Shown here piece by piece: positions 20,626 to 32,036 of a DNA stretch of 64,000 nt. The notes beneath the pieces were generated by a model. That model was not told where the DNA came from. It searched no databases and worked only from the letters and a program-made list of their open reading frames with translations. Origin of the DNA: Protula sp. h YS-2021. Its lineage: Eukaryota > Annelida > Polychaeta > Sabellida > Serpulidae. The DNA lies in assembly GCA_949752745.1 (NCBI GenBank), contig CATKHT010000031.1, positions 1 through 64,000 on the forward strand. The letters are read 5' to 3'. Positions within the stretch are counted from its first letter, which is position 1. Each line of letters starts with the position of its first letter. Made by a program: the position numbers and the translations under genes.

Positions 20626-21400
20626 AAGAAATAAGTGCGGAAAAAAGAAGGAAGAATAAAGAAATGCACGGAACAGAACGCAGTGGGAGTATTGTTAAGA
20701 TTCTCCCCACCCCATAGCGGGATTTAAGCAAATGCTGCTCTTCTTATTTGCTAAAAAGAGAGAAAAACTCTGAGACGAATACTGTTAGGTCAGAAAATGA
20801 AGTATGTAAAAGGCATTTAATTCGAATTTGGAAGCCACCCCTTTGTCATTGGCGAAAAAAGCAAAGCCCAGGTGGAGAAGCACCTAAGAAACTTTCGATT
20901 CAAATTTTATAACCATTTGAAAAAGACTGTGAGAAATGAATGGTTTGGCAATTCAGTTATTTACTACCATTTATTCCAGTTTTTGCCAAACTTTAACTTT
21001 TTGGCAAACCGCGAAAAGAAATAACAGCCTGGTAGTCGAACTCGTGGGGAACATCCTTGCGTAAAATCTAAACGATTGGTGTAAAACTATAGGAGGAATA
21101 GCATTTTAAAAATGGGTCAAAACGGGTACAAAAAGTGCCGCCATTTTGTCACTTTTTCGTCAATCGTCAAAAAAAAAGTAATAGCCATGTGAGGAGCCAC
21201 AAACGAAACATTCCTGCCTAATATCAAAAGAATTGTAGCAAAACTGTAGGAGTAGTATTTTAAAGAAAAGTTTAACATACGCACAAACGCACATACATTA
21301 AAGCCCCATATAGTGATGCGACTAACCCAGCCCGACAAAGTCGATTGGATTAATAAAAAACAAGCACTTTTGACTCTCAACTTGCAAAAAAGGCTTTTTT
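20626..21400. other. Gene-free stretch
   Basis: No recognisable gene; several short open frames have no known motif. Confidence 0.35.
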
Positions 21401-23610
21401 CGAGTTAATCCATATAAATTGCCTGATTTTTGTGCTATCATATTTTCAGTTTATAATGAAGATTACTAAGACATGGAATACATATGCAAGGGCTTTCTTT
21501 AAATAGAAAGACTTGAAAGGGGTTTTTTACGGGAAGACCCGTAAATATTGCCTCATTGAGATAATAGATTGCTCTTTGAAAATATAACCCTGTCCCTTGC
21601 CTCTGGTTGAATAGGCAGTTGCTTTAAGTTACAGTATAGGGTGAATTTATGCTTGAAAGTACTGCGTAGGCTTTTTTTATGGGTAAAAGCGTAAAAAATG
21701 CCTTTTTTATGAGTTGATCTATAAAAATTGGCTAAGTTTTTCTGATATAATTGTTTCTGTTTACTTTTAGGACATAGCGTTTCTTTTATTTACATCATAG
21801 GGTGAATTTATGCTTTAAGGAACAACGTAGGCTTTTTTTACGAGTAAAAGCGTAAAAAAGGCCTTTTTTACGAATTTATCCATAAAAATTGCCTGATTTT
21901 TGTGCTTTCATATTTTCAGTTTATAATGAAGATTACTAAGACATGGAATACATATGCAAGGGCTTTCTTTAAGTAGAAAGGCTTGAAAGGGTTTTTTTTA
22001 CGGGAAGACCCGTAAATATTGCCTCATTGAGATAATAGATTGTTCTCTGAAAATATAACCCTGTCCCTTGCCTCTGGTTGAATAGGCAGTTGCTTTAAGT
22101 TACAGTATAGGGTGAATTTATGCTTGAAAGTACTGCGTAGGCTTTTTTTATGGGTAAAAGCGTAAAAAATGCCTTTTTTATGAGTTGATCTATAAAAATT
22201 GGCTAAGTTTTTCTGATATAATTGTTTCTGTTTACTTTTAGGACATAGCGTTTCTTTTATTTACATCATAGGGTGAATTTATGCTTTAAGGAACAAAGTA
22301 GGCTTTTTTTACGAGTAAAAGCGTAAAAAAGGCCTTTTTTACGAATTTATCCATAAAAATTGCCTGATTTTTGTGCTTTCATATTTTCAGTTTATAATGA
22401 AGATTACTAAGACATGGAATACATATGCAAGGGCTTTCTTTAAGTAGAAAGGCTTGAAAGGGTTTTTTTTACGGGAAGACCCGTAAATATTGCCTCATTG
22501 AGATAATAGATTGTTCTCTGAAAATATAACCCTGTCCCTTGCCTCTGGTTGAATAGGCAGTTGCTTTAAGTTACAGTATAGGGTGAATTTATGCTTGAAA
22601 GTACTGCGTAGGCTTTTTTTATGGGTAAAAGCGTAAAAAATGCCTTTTTTATGAGTTGATCTATAAAAATTGGCTAAGTTTTTCTGATATAATTGTTTCT
22701 GTTTACTTTTAGGACATAGCGTTTCTTTTATTTACATCATAGGGTGAATTTATGCTTTAAGGAACAAAGTAGGCTTTTTTTACGAGTAAAAGCGTAAAAA
22801 AGGCCTTTTTTACGAATTTATCCATAAAAATTGCCTGATTTTTGTGCTTTCATATTTTCAGTTTATAATGAAGATTACTAAGACATGGAATACATATGCA
22901 AGGGCTTTCTTTAAGTAGAAAGGCTTGAAAGGGTTTTTTTACGGGAAGACCCGTAAATATTGCCTCATTGAGATAATAGATTGTTCTCTGAAAATATAAC
23001 CCTGTCCCTTGCCTCTGGTTGAATAGGCAGTTGCTTTAAGTTACAGTATAGGGTGAATTTATGCTTGAAAGTACTGCGTAGGCTTTTTTTATGGGTAAAA
23101 GCGTAAAAAATGCCTTTTTTATGAGTTGATCTATAAAAATGGGCTAAGTTTTTCTGATATTATTGTTTCTGTTTACTTTTAGGACATGACTTTTCTTTCA
23201 TGTACATCATAGGGTGAATTTATGCTTGAAAGAACTACGTGGGCTTTTTTTACGGGTTAAAGCGTAAAAAAGGCCTTTTTTATGAGTTGATCCATAAAAA
23301 TTGCCCAAGTTTTTCTGATATAATTGTTTTTGTTTACTTTTAGGACACAGCGTTTGTTATATTTACATCATAGGGTGAATTTATGCTTTAAGGAACAACG
23401 TAGGCTTTTCTTACGAGTAAAAGCGTAAAAAAGGCCTTTTTTACGAGTTGATCCATAAAAATTACCTAAGTTTTTCTGATATAATTATTTCTGTTTACTT
23501 TTAGGACATGACGTTTCTTTTATTTACATCATAGGGTGAATTTATGCTTTAAAGAACAACGTAGGCTTTTTTTACGGGTTAAAACGTAAAAAAGGCCTTT
23601 TTTATCAGCC
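21400..23610. repeat. 471-bp higher-order tandem array with 161-bp subunits
   Basis: GCCTGATTTTTGTGC recurs at 21421, 21891, 22362 and 22833, a period of 470-471 bp, with nearly identical copies. To the right (23151, 23312, 23473) TTTCTGATAT recurs every 161 bp, showing that the 471-bp unit is built of about three related shorter units. Each unit carries self-complementary strings such as GTAAAAAAGGCCTTTTTTAC and ACGGGAAGACCCGT. The array ends in a degenerate flank with the same motifs (to about 23820). No coding potential is visible. Confidence 0.9.
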
Positions 23611-24206
23611 TTTTGTGCTTATAAAAAGTTGCTTGTTTAAATAAATGTTCGGGAAATCATTTTTGAAACAGAATGTTATTTATATATGAATATTATGTAA
23701 ACAGAAACAGGCTTTTTTTACACCTGAGCATTAGGGTTTTTTTATAAAAGGGAATTTTTACACCTAAACTATCAAAAAGGCCTTTTTTACAAATGGGGCT
23801 ATAAAAAAGGCCTTTTTTACGTAAAAACACAATGTTTTTACGAACAGGCAAAACTTATGCAACAGCCGTATTCACGAACATCAAGCTTGTGTTCGTTCGG
23901 GGTGACATATGTAGTAAACAACAGAAGGCCCGCCCATGAGCACGTGACTCCCAATATGCAAATTCACCGGTTTGTTTACAACATTTGTACTGCTCCAAAG
24001 AATGGCCTGTCACAGTATCTGTCACTGACTTATGAATGCCATTATCGCCCAGAATCCTATCCTATACAAATTACACATAACTTGCAGCCTTAATCAAACT
24101 TATGATCAGACTACACTCCTCTAGAAGTTACAAAGGGCTATCTACTTACATCTAATTTGTGAAATAAAGCAACTGCACGAGATATTTGTGAATTTGTGTG
24201 TCAGTC

Positions 24207-26798
24207 ATGGCACAGGCACTTCTGCCTTTGTTGATTTGTGAAGAAGAAGAAGAAGACGAGAAAAAAGACTTCAAAGGACAAAGAAGAAGGTTTCTTGTGA
24301 TGCTTTTAGAGTAAGCAACGTGCCCATCTAAGACAGCCCTGGTGCTGGCTGTCACAAATTAGTGTTTGACTCAATTTTTTCATCTACTTTTGACGGACAA
24401 ATTTTCTTATTTCCTGCTTTTTCTCAAAGTTAACTATCCCACAAAATTTGTAGGCGCTGAACTTAGATTTTTGCATAGTTTTTGCGTGAAATCTGTGCGA
24501 TCCTAGGAAATAAACGACAAAAACGTGGGCTTAATTCAGCTCCCCGTCCAGTTCCAAAAATCTGAAAGCTACATATACAAAATTATGCGTCCGATTTCGT
24601 TCAAGTTTTTACAATTAGCCTTGAAAAGCAAGTACGGCTTTAATTTAAGCTGTTTGAACCGTTTTTACACAAAATTTTACCAAAAGATATTCGAGAAGCC
24701 TTGAACCTCCGCCCCCCCCACCTCCTTTTTTTTTATCATACTAAACGAAATTTTGCCACTGAGTAAAAATTGAAACGAAGTGAACTCGGGCTTAGGTCCT
24801 CTTCATTTAATAATTGTTGTTATTGTAGATGCTGTGTTTCGGATGTTTTGGAGCCATTTGAGCGTAACAGAATACAGGGATTTCCGGATCAACTGTTGTC
24901 ACACTACAGAGAAGATGAATTCCACATGTTCTTTAGGATGTCAAAATCAACAGCCATGAGAGTGATAGAGGAGATTGAGAGAATTGTGAACGAAAATGAC
25001 ATTTCGTATCTGAAGCCTAGAGAGACATCCGGGGGAAGAGATGAGGTAGGAAATTGCTTGGAATGGAAAAGTTGTTTTTTTTTTTAGTTTTAACTTACTT
25101 GCAAAAGGCAGTAATATTTTACAATAAATATATGTGATTAATTAATTAGGTTTTTAAAATAATGCTCACAGTATAATAGCCCGCAACTGCTTCAAAAACT
25201 AGTGATCTGAAGCAGGGCTGCAAATAAGCAAATCCGCACTGTGACTTTTCTCGAGAAGTTTTTATGTTTCAGCTGAATTCAGTTGCAATAAAAATTTATA
25301 ATTTATCCCAAAAATTTGCAGTCGAAACAACACCTCGACCGGACCGACCCGAAATTTGCTGAATTCTTCTCTGTTTCAGGTACCTCTTAAAGTAAAAGTG
25401 CTGATGTTCCTTTGGTACATGGCGTCATCTTATACATATAGACAGCTTGCCACAACTTTTGGGGTCAGCGAGAACACAGCCCACCGAAGTGTGCATCTTC
25501 TTTTGGACATTGTTGTCGAACATTTAATGGAGAAAATTATTACATGGCCAGGACAGGACGAGTGCAGACAAATGAGTAGGGTTTTTGAGGATATTTACGG
25601 CTTTCCAGGGGTGATTGGGTTTCTAGATGGCACACATATACCCATATCGAAGCCTTCCGTTAGAGCTCAAGATTATTACAACAGGAAGGACTTCTTTTCC
25701 ATTCAATTGCAAGGTACACAAACAACTTGTGTGAAATTTAAAACGGAAGTTGGCAGTGTTTTTAAGAAATTTAAACAATGTGAATGGATAACAAATCGTA
25801 ACTTTTTAAACATAATTTTTATTTACACAAAAAAATACGAACGATCTGCCAGAGTCACAAAAACTGTGGAAATTGAACATTTGTTGTTAACTGTTAACAA
25901 TCACGAATACAAAAGGGCAACTGCAAGTATAATCAGTGCTGAAAACTGCACGTTGTGTATTTACTTTGTCTTTTGTATGTTCAATAGCTGTGGCAAGGGA
26001 AGATTTGAGATTTACAAATGTTTACACCGGATGGCCGGGGAAAGTACACGACGCGCGTGTTTTCGCGGCTTCGCCTTTGGCAGAAAAAGGGGCACGGATC
26101 TGTGGGGAAAGCCATATACTTGCAGATGCAGCATATCCTTGCTTGTATTGGTTGCTCACACCTTTTAAACAGCCAAGAAACAACGTGGCGCTAACTGAGG
26201 CAGAACAGGCGTACAACCGTGCGTTTTCGTCTATGAGAGTTACCATTGAACGTGCTTTTGGGTATGTACGAGGTATACTGAAAATGGTGGTTTTCAAAAC
26301 ATGGATGATATAAAAGAGCTCGAATAATTAACACGTACAAACAGGATATCGGATGCAGAAATTTATGTTAACGAATCCTTCCATTTTAGGAAAAATGAAA
26401 CAAACGGCAAGAATAAGTAATCTTGAATACAACTAACTACATAAGAAAGTACGCGTTCAAAACATAACTTGCAATCCGGCATGTAAGAAAATAATTTTCA
26501 AAAGTTAACTATATTTTTTAGGCTACTGAAAGCGCGTTTCAAGCGATTACGACCTCTGGTGCAACAGGAAATTGCAGATATGAACAAAACCATTTTGGCA
26601 GCCTGTGTTTTGCACAACCTGTGCATCTTGTCAGCAGATGATGTGAATTTTGATGGAGAAGAAGACAGGTTCCAAAATGAAAATGTAAGAAGAAATGCTG
26701 ACGATGTGTATCACGTGTTTGGCGACCAAGACAGGGCAAGAGGACAGTTAAAAAGACTTACAATTGCCAGAAGGCTGCATCAAGTGCGAAGAAATTAA
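24207..26798 (+). CDS. Harbinger (HARBI1-like) DDE transposase, five exons, intact
   Basis: Join 24207-24289, 24829-25045, 25380-25713, 25988-26261, 26522-26798; 1185 nt, 394 aa, with no stop or shift. Exon 1 (MAQALLPLLICEEEEED) ends AGAAG/GTTTCT, the weakest donor; the other joins use TTGTAG, GATGAG/GTAGGA, TTTCAG, CAAG/GTACAC, AATAG, TTTTGG/GTATGT and TTTTAG, and every phase fits. The nuclease is RNase H-like. Visible motifs are FFRMSKST (N-terminal helices), FLWYMASSYTYRQLATTFG (helix-turn-helix-like), GFLDGTHIP (first catalytic D), WPGKVHDARVF, DAAYP (second D), VTIERAFG (catalytic E), ARFKRLR and CVLHNLC. Such transposases cut at the element ends with help from a Myb-like partner. A partner gene faces it at 27152-28102. 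HARBI1-like host genes have the same domain, but the element context favours a transposase. Confidence 0.88.
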
Positions 26799-27151
26799 CT
26801 TTTTACAAAAATGAAATTTAACGTGAACAATGACCGCAGTATTTGAAAGATAAACAGAATTATTAACATGATCACCATTTGCCTTTCTGCTTTAGCTTAC
26901 TTTCTGAGTGAAAATTTTCAGTAACACTCTACAAGAAATTAAATGCTTATAAGAAAGAACACCTCGTTTTCAGTTTCTTTGAGTAGAAATGATACAAAAG
27001 TTAACCCCAGTGAGTTACGTACAGCATTTAACAGTCCTTGTGTGATTCTTTCACCAGTGATAAACCAGTCTTTAACAAAATTCTTTCAAATGCTTTCAAA
27101 TATCTTGAGTAACTTCTGCCCTTTACATAACAAAGTGAATAGTTAAACAAA

Positions 27152-28102
27152 TCACTTTTTTGTCATCGACTCAACGAGCTTCTCTAGCAGAGATAGTTTT
27201 CTCTCCTCTCTCTCCTTTTTTTCTTTATGTTCTTCTTTCAGTTCTTTCATCATTTGCTCGTCAAAGGCCTTGAAATATTCGAGCGTGTGGTCAAGCTTTG
27301 AAATCATTTCCTTCTTAAAATCTGTGGGGCTGCATTTTCTCTTTTTCTTCTCAACAGTGTCAGAGGCATCGTCATGATCACGTTTTACCCCTGAACCCAT
27401 CGTGCATTTCGGTGTGATGTCATGGCGGTGACCAACGATTTTTTGCATTCTATCAAAGGTCTCTGATCGTTGAAAACATGCCCCACTTTTCTCTTTTTTG
27501 GCCAGCTCTAACTTAAATTGCCTCATCATGTTTCCCCACTTGAACTCAATGTCCTTTGGGAGCATGGGGAAGCCTTTTTCAAATAGGCACTTAGACGCAT
27601 CTCTGTAAATGTCTTTTTTTTGCACGAATGGGTTGTCAAGATCTGTTATCCTGCCCTCCATTACGTCCAAGAGCGCAGATGTGGCAGACATTGACCATCT
27701 TTTCCGTCCTAATGATAAAATAACAAAACATTGATGCTAAGATTTAAATTCACAATTGAGTTTGCAATAGATCTTCAGTATTTATGTATGGGAAATAGTT
27801 GCTTGTTTCGAATGACTTTTATTGCTAAGACAGCTCTCAGTTCCTTTTGTTGTTAAAATATGATTTACTTATACTGTTAAAAGACAGTATGTAGTTAACT
27901 TAAAGTAGTCAGTATAAACAAAGTTGTGTTGTTTACCTCTATCATCGGCGCACGTAGAGGTGGTAGGTTTGAAACTGCTCCCGTAAGTTTGGGCGGAATC
28001 TTTCCTGACATCCGATGTATTAACAAGCACTGATGGTTTTGGCTGAGATGGCTGTACTAGTGAGCGAATTTCCTCAAGCAATACATCCTTTTCTGAAAAC
28101 AT
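27152..28102 (-). CDS. Harbinger Myb/SANT-like DNA-binding partner protein
   Basis: Join of 27937-28102 and 27152-27708 on the minus strand: 723 nt, 240 aa from ATG 28102. The donor is AGAG/GTAAAC, the acceptor CATTAG/GACGG, and the phase fits (ADDRG/RKRWS). Residues from about 57 (KRWSMSATSALLDV) to about 115 (FKWGNMMRQFKLELAKKE) have the spacing of the three-helix Myb/SANT-like domain. Lys-rich stretches follow (VEKKKRKC), then a charged coiled-coil tail (EEHKEKKEREERKLSLLEKL). In PIF/Harbinger elements this protein carries the transposase to the nucleus and binds subterminal DNA. A splice acceptor-like TTTTCAG overlaps the start, so a further 5' exon cannot be excluded. Confidence 0.75.
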
Positions 28103-29294
28103 ACATCATACTTTTATCGATCAGGGAACATAGGTACATGTGGAGTTGCAGAAATGTTTCACAAAGAATAATGAAAAATGTATGTCGAAAATATTTTATA
28201 CCGAACTTTACGTGAGGGAAGAGGTGTAACTGAGCACACACTAGACGCTAATTGGTTGAAAAATAAACGTGCGTCTATGGACTTAAAGGACATATTTTTA
28301 TCACTAAAAATGACTCATTATTACTGAGAAAGACAAAGTTTCTCAGGCCGAAGCTTTATAGAAATAATGGAGTGTTTCTAAAAACCTGCAGAGACAATTA
28401 AATATTCTATTAGCATCTACTCATCTACTATGTTCATTTAGCATCTCCTGTCCCTAGTATACTTCTCACACAATGTTTCATTTACGAAACTGCACAAACT
28501 CTGGTTTTTTTTTATATGTTAGGACCCAGTCCATATTTATTAAAGGTAACAGAATAATCGTTCTTTTCATTGATAATAAATAAATATAAATATAAAAACT
28601 GAAAAAAGGTCTTAACTAAAACAAACGCAATGCAAGGGTAAAACTAAAACTAAAAAGAAACATTCAAAACGTGTCTTAAGCTGCTACAGGTAGGGTACCT
28701 TCCTGAGAGCCATTTTTCAAGATATCAAGCTGGGTTTCTGATAAATTGACACTGACTATCAAGCCATCTTTGTATCGTATTTCTGTACTGTAATAAAAAG
28801 GTAATATAAAAAGGTACAATCTTCCGCACATTTTCATTTCTCATTTTTTATTTAGGGTATTTGGAAGTGACAAAAATTACTTAACCTGCTTTACACGATG
28901 CCCATACTGGGGGCTGTGCCTCTACCATGGCTTATTCATTAGCTCAAAGAACATGCGAATACGCAGCTCCAGACGGATCGACACAGGGAAAAAACACGGA
29001 CGAAGCGTCTGAGTGAACAAAATGCTACTTGTACCATAAACAAACGTGAAAAAAGGTTATTAAAATGAGCGATAATACGAGTTCGAAATGTCACTTCCAA
29101 TAATGCACTTTTTTACATCCAACTTGGAAGAAAACGCAGTGAAATGATCTAATGCACCTCAATATATGAGCAGAAGGGCATAATAGAACAAACGTAAGAA
29201 GAATTAATAACCTTGCTGAAGCCATTTCGTTCGCCGGCATCCGCTGTAAGGTCAAGGTTAGCCAATTACTTGCCGGAGGTGGTAAGTAACCTTA
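28103..29294. other. Non-coding right arm of Harbinger element 1
   Basis: No convincing gene. Short open frames have no recognised motif. Around 28500-28700 the sequence is A-rich with a tract of AAATAAATATAAATATAAAA. Confidence 0.4.
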
Positions 29295-29881
29295 CATTCT
29301 TTTGGACCGTCTCGAGAAAAAAAGACAGTCTCGGAAAACCGAGACACCTTTCCGTGGACAGTTTCTCGGTTTCTCGAGAACTTTTTTGTCTCGGAACCCT
29401 ACTTCCGGATAAGGTTAGATAAATCACGTGACCTAATGGCGGACATGTAAACAAAAACACATTTTGTTTGATAGTGTTACAAATTCAGAACGTGTACTGA
29501 CATATCCGAGCTGCAAATCAATGGAATTAATATAAATAGTGTTGTTAAACATTTCCTGTGGCACATTAGTTGCCTGGAAGGTTGAGACTCCAGAACAACA
29601 GAGTGAGGCTCAGCCTGTGTGACCACAGTGAGGGCCGAGTAGGTAGGAGCCTTACCATATATTTTAATCAACTTGTGGGCTAAGTATTTCGGAAATATAT
29701 ATACAGAGATTAATTGTGTCTCTTTAAGTGTGTTTATAGAGCCAAACAAGCTCAAAATAGACAGATTTCACTTTTAACTTTCTCGATTTTCCGAGACGCG
29801 TTCTCGTGGACACCGTCTCTGACCCGTTTCTAGTCTGTTTGGAGAGTGCATTATTTTTTTTCCGAGACGTCCAAAAGAATG
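29295..29881. mobile_element. Short inverted-end element inside Harbinger element 1
   Basis: CATTCTTTTGGACCGTCTCG at 29295 and GACGTCCAAAAGAATG ending at 29881 form inverted ends with an internal single-base difference. GTCTCGG/CCGAGAC strings recur inside both arms (about 29326-29385 and 29780-29870), so the ends can fold. It has no coding content and is about 587 bp, consistent with a MITE. Target duplication was not resolved. Confidence 0.5.
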
Positions 29882-30023
29882 CACGGTAATTCAAGTATAA
29901 ACAAAGTCAGACCGGAAGCACGTGCATCTGTCACTTTCAGCCCCGAAAGAACAACAAGTTTCTGTAACTGTAACAGAAATTGTGACATCTGTCACCGAAC
30001 GAACACAAGGCAAGTTTATTTTC

Positions 30024-30602
30024 CGTGCGTTTACGTGGAGCTTAACAAGAACCAGAACCGATGACATGCGCAGTGGCAGTTCTGGTTCTAGTTATGCCCA
30101 CCAGATAAATGGGTGGTTCTGAATCTAGTTATGCTAAAAACTTTAAGTGCAAATCAATTGTAAACAAAGACAAATACACAGATATTATTTAAAATACGTA
30201 AACAGTTACTAATACTGAGTTGAAAATACTTTGATATAAAGCATTTCACTCGTTGATTAGTAAAATATATATCTTTGAAGACTTTCAATCGAAACAGCAG
30301 TCGAAACATTGATGCTTCTGCCAAATATAAAACCACATTCTTTAAGAGTTTCCGGTCTTTTTGTTCAATTTATCATACTTTACAATACATATTATCATAT
30401 ATTACCACCTCTCATGAGAAAGTTACTGACTTAAAATTTTAAAATATTGTTAATAGTCTATTCAAAAAGGTCAAGGGCGTACCCGAAGTGTGGCTCGGGT
30501 ACGGTTTTCTTCACGAGAACCGGTTACAGTTGGCGAGATAAACGGCAGTTCTAGACCCAGTTATGCGGTTCTGGAACCAGTTATTGCCCACGTAAACGCA
30601 CG
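30024..30602. mobile_element. Short Harbinger derivative (MITE)
   Basis: The left end (CGTGCGTTTACGTGGAGCTT) matches the right end of Harbinger element 2 read backwards. The right end (TTATTGCCCACGTAAACGCACG) matches the left end of element 2 read backwards. It is therefore a 579-bp derivative in reverse orientation to element 2, lacking genes. Its interior (about 30140-30560) recurs, inverted and diverged, at 46150-46570. Confidence 0.7.
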
Positions 30603-31162
30603 AAACGACATAGATCCGTTTCCAACCATAAAACCGAAAAAATTAAAAAGTCCTTTCACCAGTGAAGAAATAAATAAAGCAATTAAATCATTAAAAAACA
30701 ACAGGAGTGCCGGAATCGACAAATTAAAAGCAGAACATTTAAAGTGTGCTCCCCTGAAAATAAGCGATTTTATAGCAGATATCTTAAACAATGTATGCGA
30801 AACAGGAGAATATCCAAAAGAAATATCCATCGGACTATTAACACCTCTACCAAAACCAGGCAAACCTAAAGGTCCACCACAGAACCTACGGCCAGTGATA
30901 CTTCTATCCGTCCTTAGAAAACTTCTAGCAATTTGTTTTATACGTAGAATTAGTGATAGACTTTTTACACATATAATCCCAGACACACAAGCTGCATATC
31001 GACCAGGAAGAAGTACGACAGAACTCATATTCTCCTTCAAATTATTAACGGAGAAAGCGATAACTAGTGAAGATTACAATATACACTTGCTCATGCTAGA
31101 CATGAGCAAAGCTTTTGACACTATTAAACGCGATATACTGATAGATGATCTCAAAGTAGTAT
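30603..31162 (+). pseudogene. LINE reverse transcriptase, 5' half (interrupted)
   Basis: About 185 codons of a second LINE reverse transcriptase: SPFTSEEINKAIKSLKNNRS, GIDKL, LTPLPKPGK, NLRPVILLSVLRKLLA, AAYRPGRSTTELIF and motif A (LLMLDMSKAFDTI). No endonuclease region is present to the left, where the Harbinger derivative ends. The frame is open until it is cut in the codon context DLKVVL by the Gypsy LTR at 31163. The rest of the enzyme resumes at 44529. No ATG start is visible, so it was already truncated before the Gypsy insertion. Confidence 0.88.
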
Positions 31163-32023
31163 TGTCGCCACCCTCGTAATACTGCCAATTAGAGAACCGA
31201 CAGTACGACAACGGTGTCGCTTGGGGAGGTCGATAAAGGGTTGTTCTACGGTGTGTTGCCACCCCAATTAGCAACACGACCCTCGTTCTCTTACTATCCG
31301 AAGAGTGGCAAAGATGCACTTTTCAGCTAGTGAAAAGCGCGACTCCTCCAGCCTTAAATGATGAAAAGAAGAGTTGAAAAAGGTGCACTTTTCGCCAGGT
31401 TAAAAAGTGCGACTCTTCGGGGCTGTTTCTTTCAGAAACAGCTTGTTTAATCCCAAAACTGAATTCAATAAAAAGACTTGACTTTTATCGGTGATCTTTA
31501 AATTTATTCCACTATTCCTTAACAGATTTTCTTTTACAGATTTATACCTTGCTAGCTTTATTCTCGGTTTCTCAATGGCTGTCAAGTAAGGCTTTCTCTA
31601 TCTCTCTCTGTAGCTCGGTCAATGCTTGTCTGCCCTCTCCAGCCTCGCCAGGGAGATTTTATTCCCCGGCTATCCAGAGAGGGACTCCCCAAACAGCCAA
31701 TGAGAAACCGAATTGACCCGCGGAAGAATCTGGACATGACAACATTGCTAATCAGTTATAAAGAAATCATAAGAAAATATTCAAAATACAAAGAGAGTGG
31801 CGGAGCTCTTTCCGAAAAACATTGCCTAAAAAGGGAATGGGTCTCGGGTCGTTGGCAGCCGGGAGAGTTTTGGGGCCTATTTTTTATGCTGCCAAGCCAA
31901 TGGGGCCGTATTTTTCGATGGTCACGTCCAGAAACCTTGCCAGGCCCGTATTCTAAAAATCTCTAAAAATTCTAACCAAAATATTTATAAAAGGAAGAGG
32001 GCGACAAATCTAGGGTTCTCACA
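31163..32023 (-). repeat. 3' LTR of Ty3/Gypsy element
   Basis: The 861-bp LTR is colinear with 43678-44528 apart from a 10-bp indel (AAGCGCGACT-type sequence near 31335) and otherwise looks nearly identical. It has TG...CA borders (TGTCGCC...TTCTCACA on the plus strand). It carries purine- and pyrimidine-rich stretches such as TCTCTATCTCTCTCTG near 31596. Confidence 0.96.
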
Positions 32024-32036
32024 CTCTCCTCTTCTT
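32024..32036 (-). promoter_or_regulatory. Polypurine tract of Gypsy element
   Basis: AAGAAGAGGAGAG on the minus strand ends directly at the 3' LTR, the expected place for plus-strand DNA priming. Confidence 0.85.

Larger units (their letters stand above)
23886..30009. mobile_element. PIF/Harbinger element 1, apparently autonomous
   Basis: Proposed borders: CTTGTGTTCGTTCGG at 23886 and CCGAACGAACACAAG ending at 30009, an inverted pair. The left end continues GGTGACATATGT and the right end, reversed, continues TGACAGATGT. Between them lie a transposase gene (plus) and a Myb/SANT-like gene (minus) facing each other, the usual gene set of PIF/Harbinger elements. No matching 3-bp target duplication could be fixed. 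A short inverted-end element (29295-29881) sits inside the right arm. Gene content is firm; borders are moderate. Confidence 0.7.

Noticed and set aside
26022..26297. Minus-strand frame opposite the Harbinger transposase
   Set aside because: Shadow of the coding exon; the plus strand carries the catalytic motifs.
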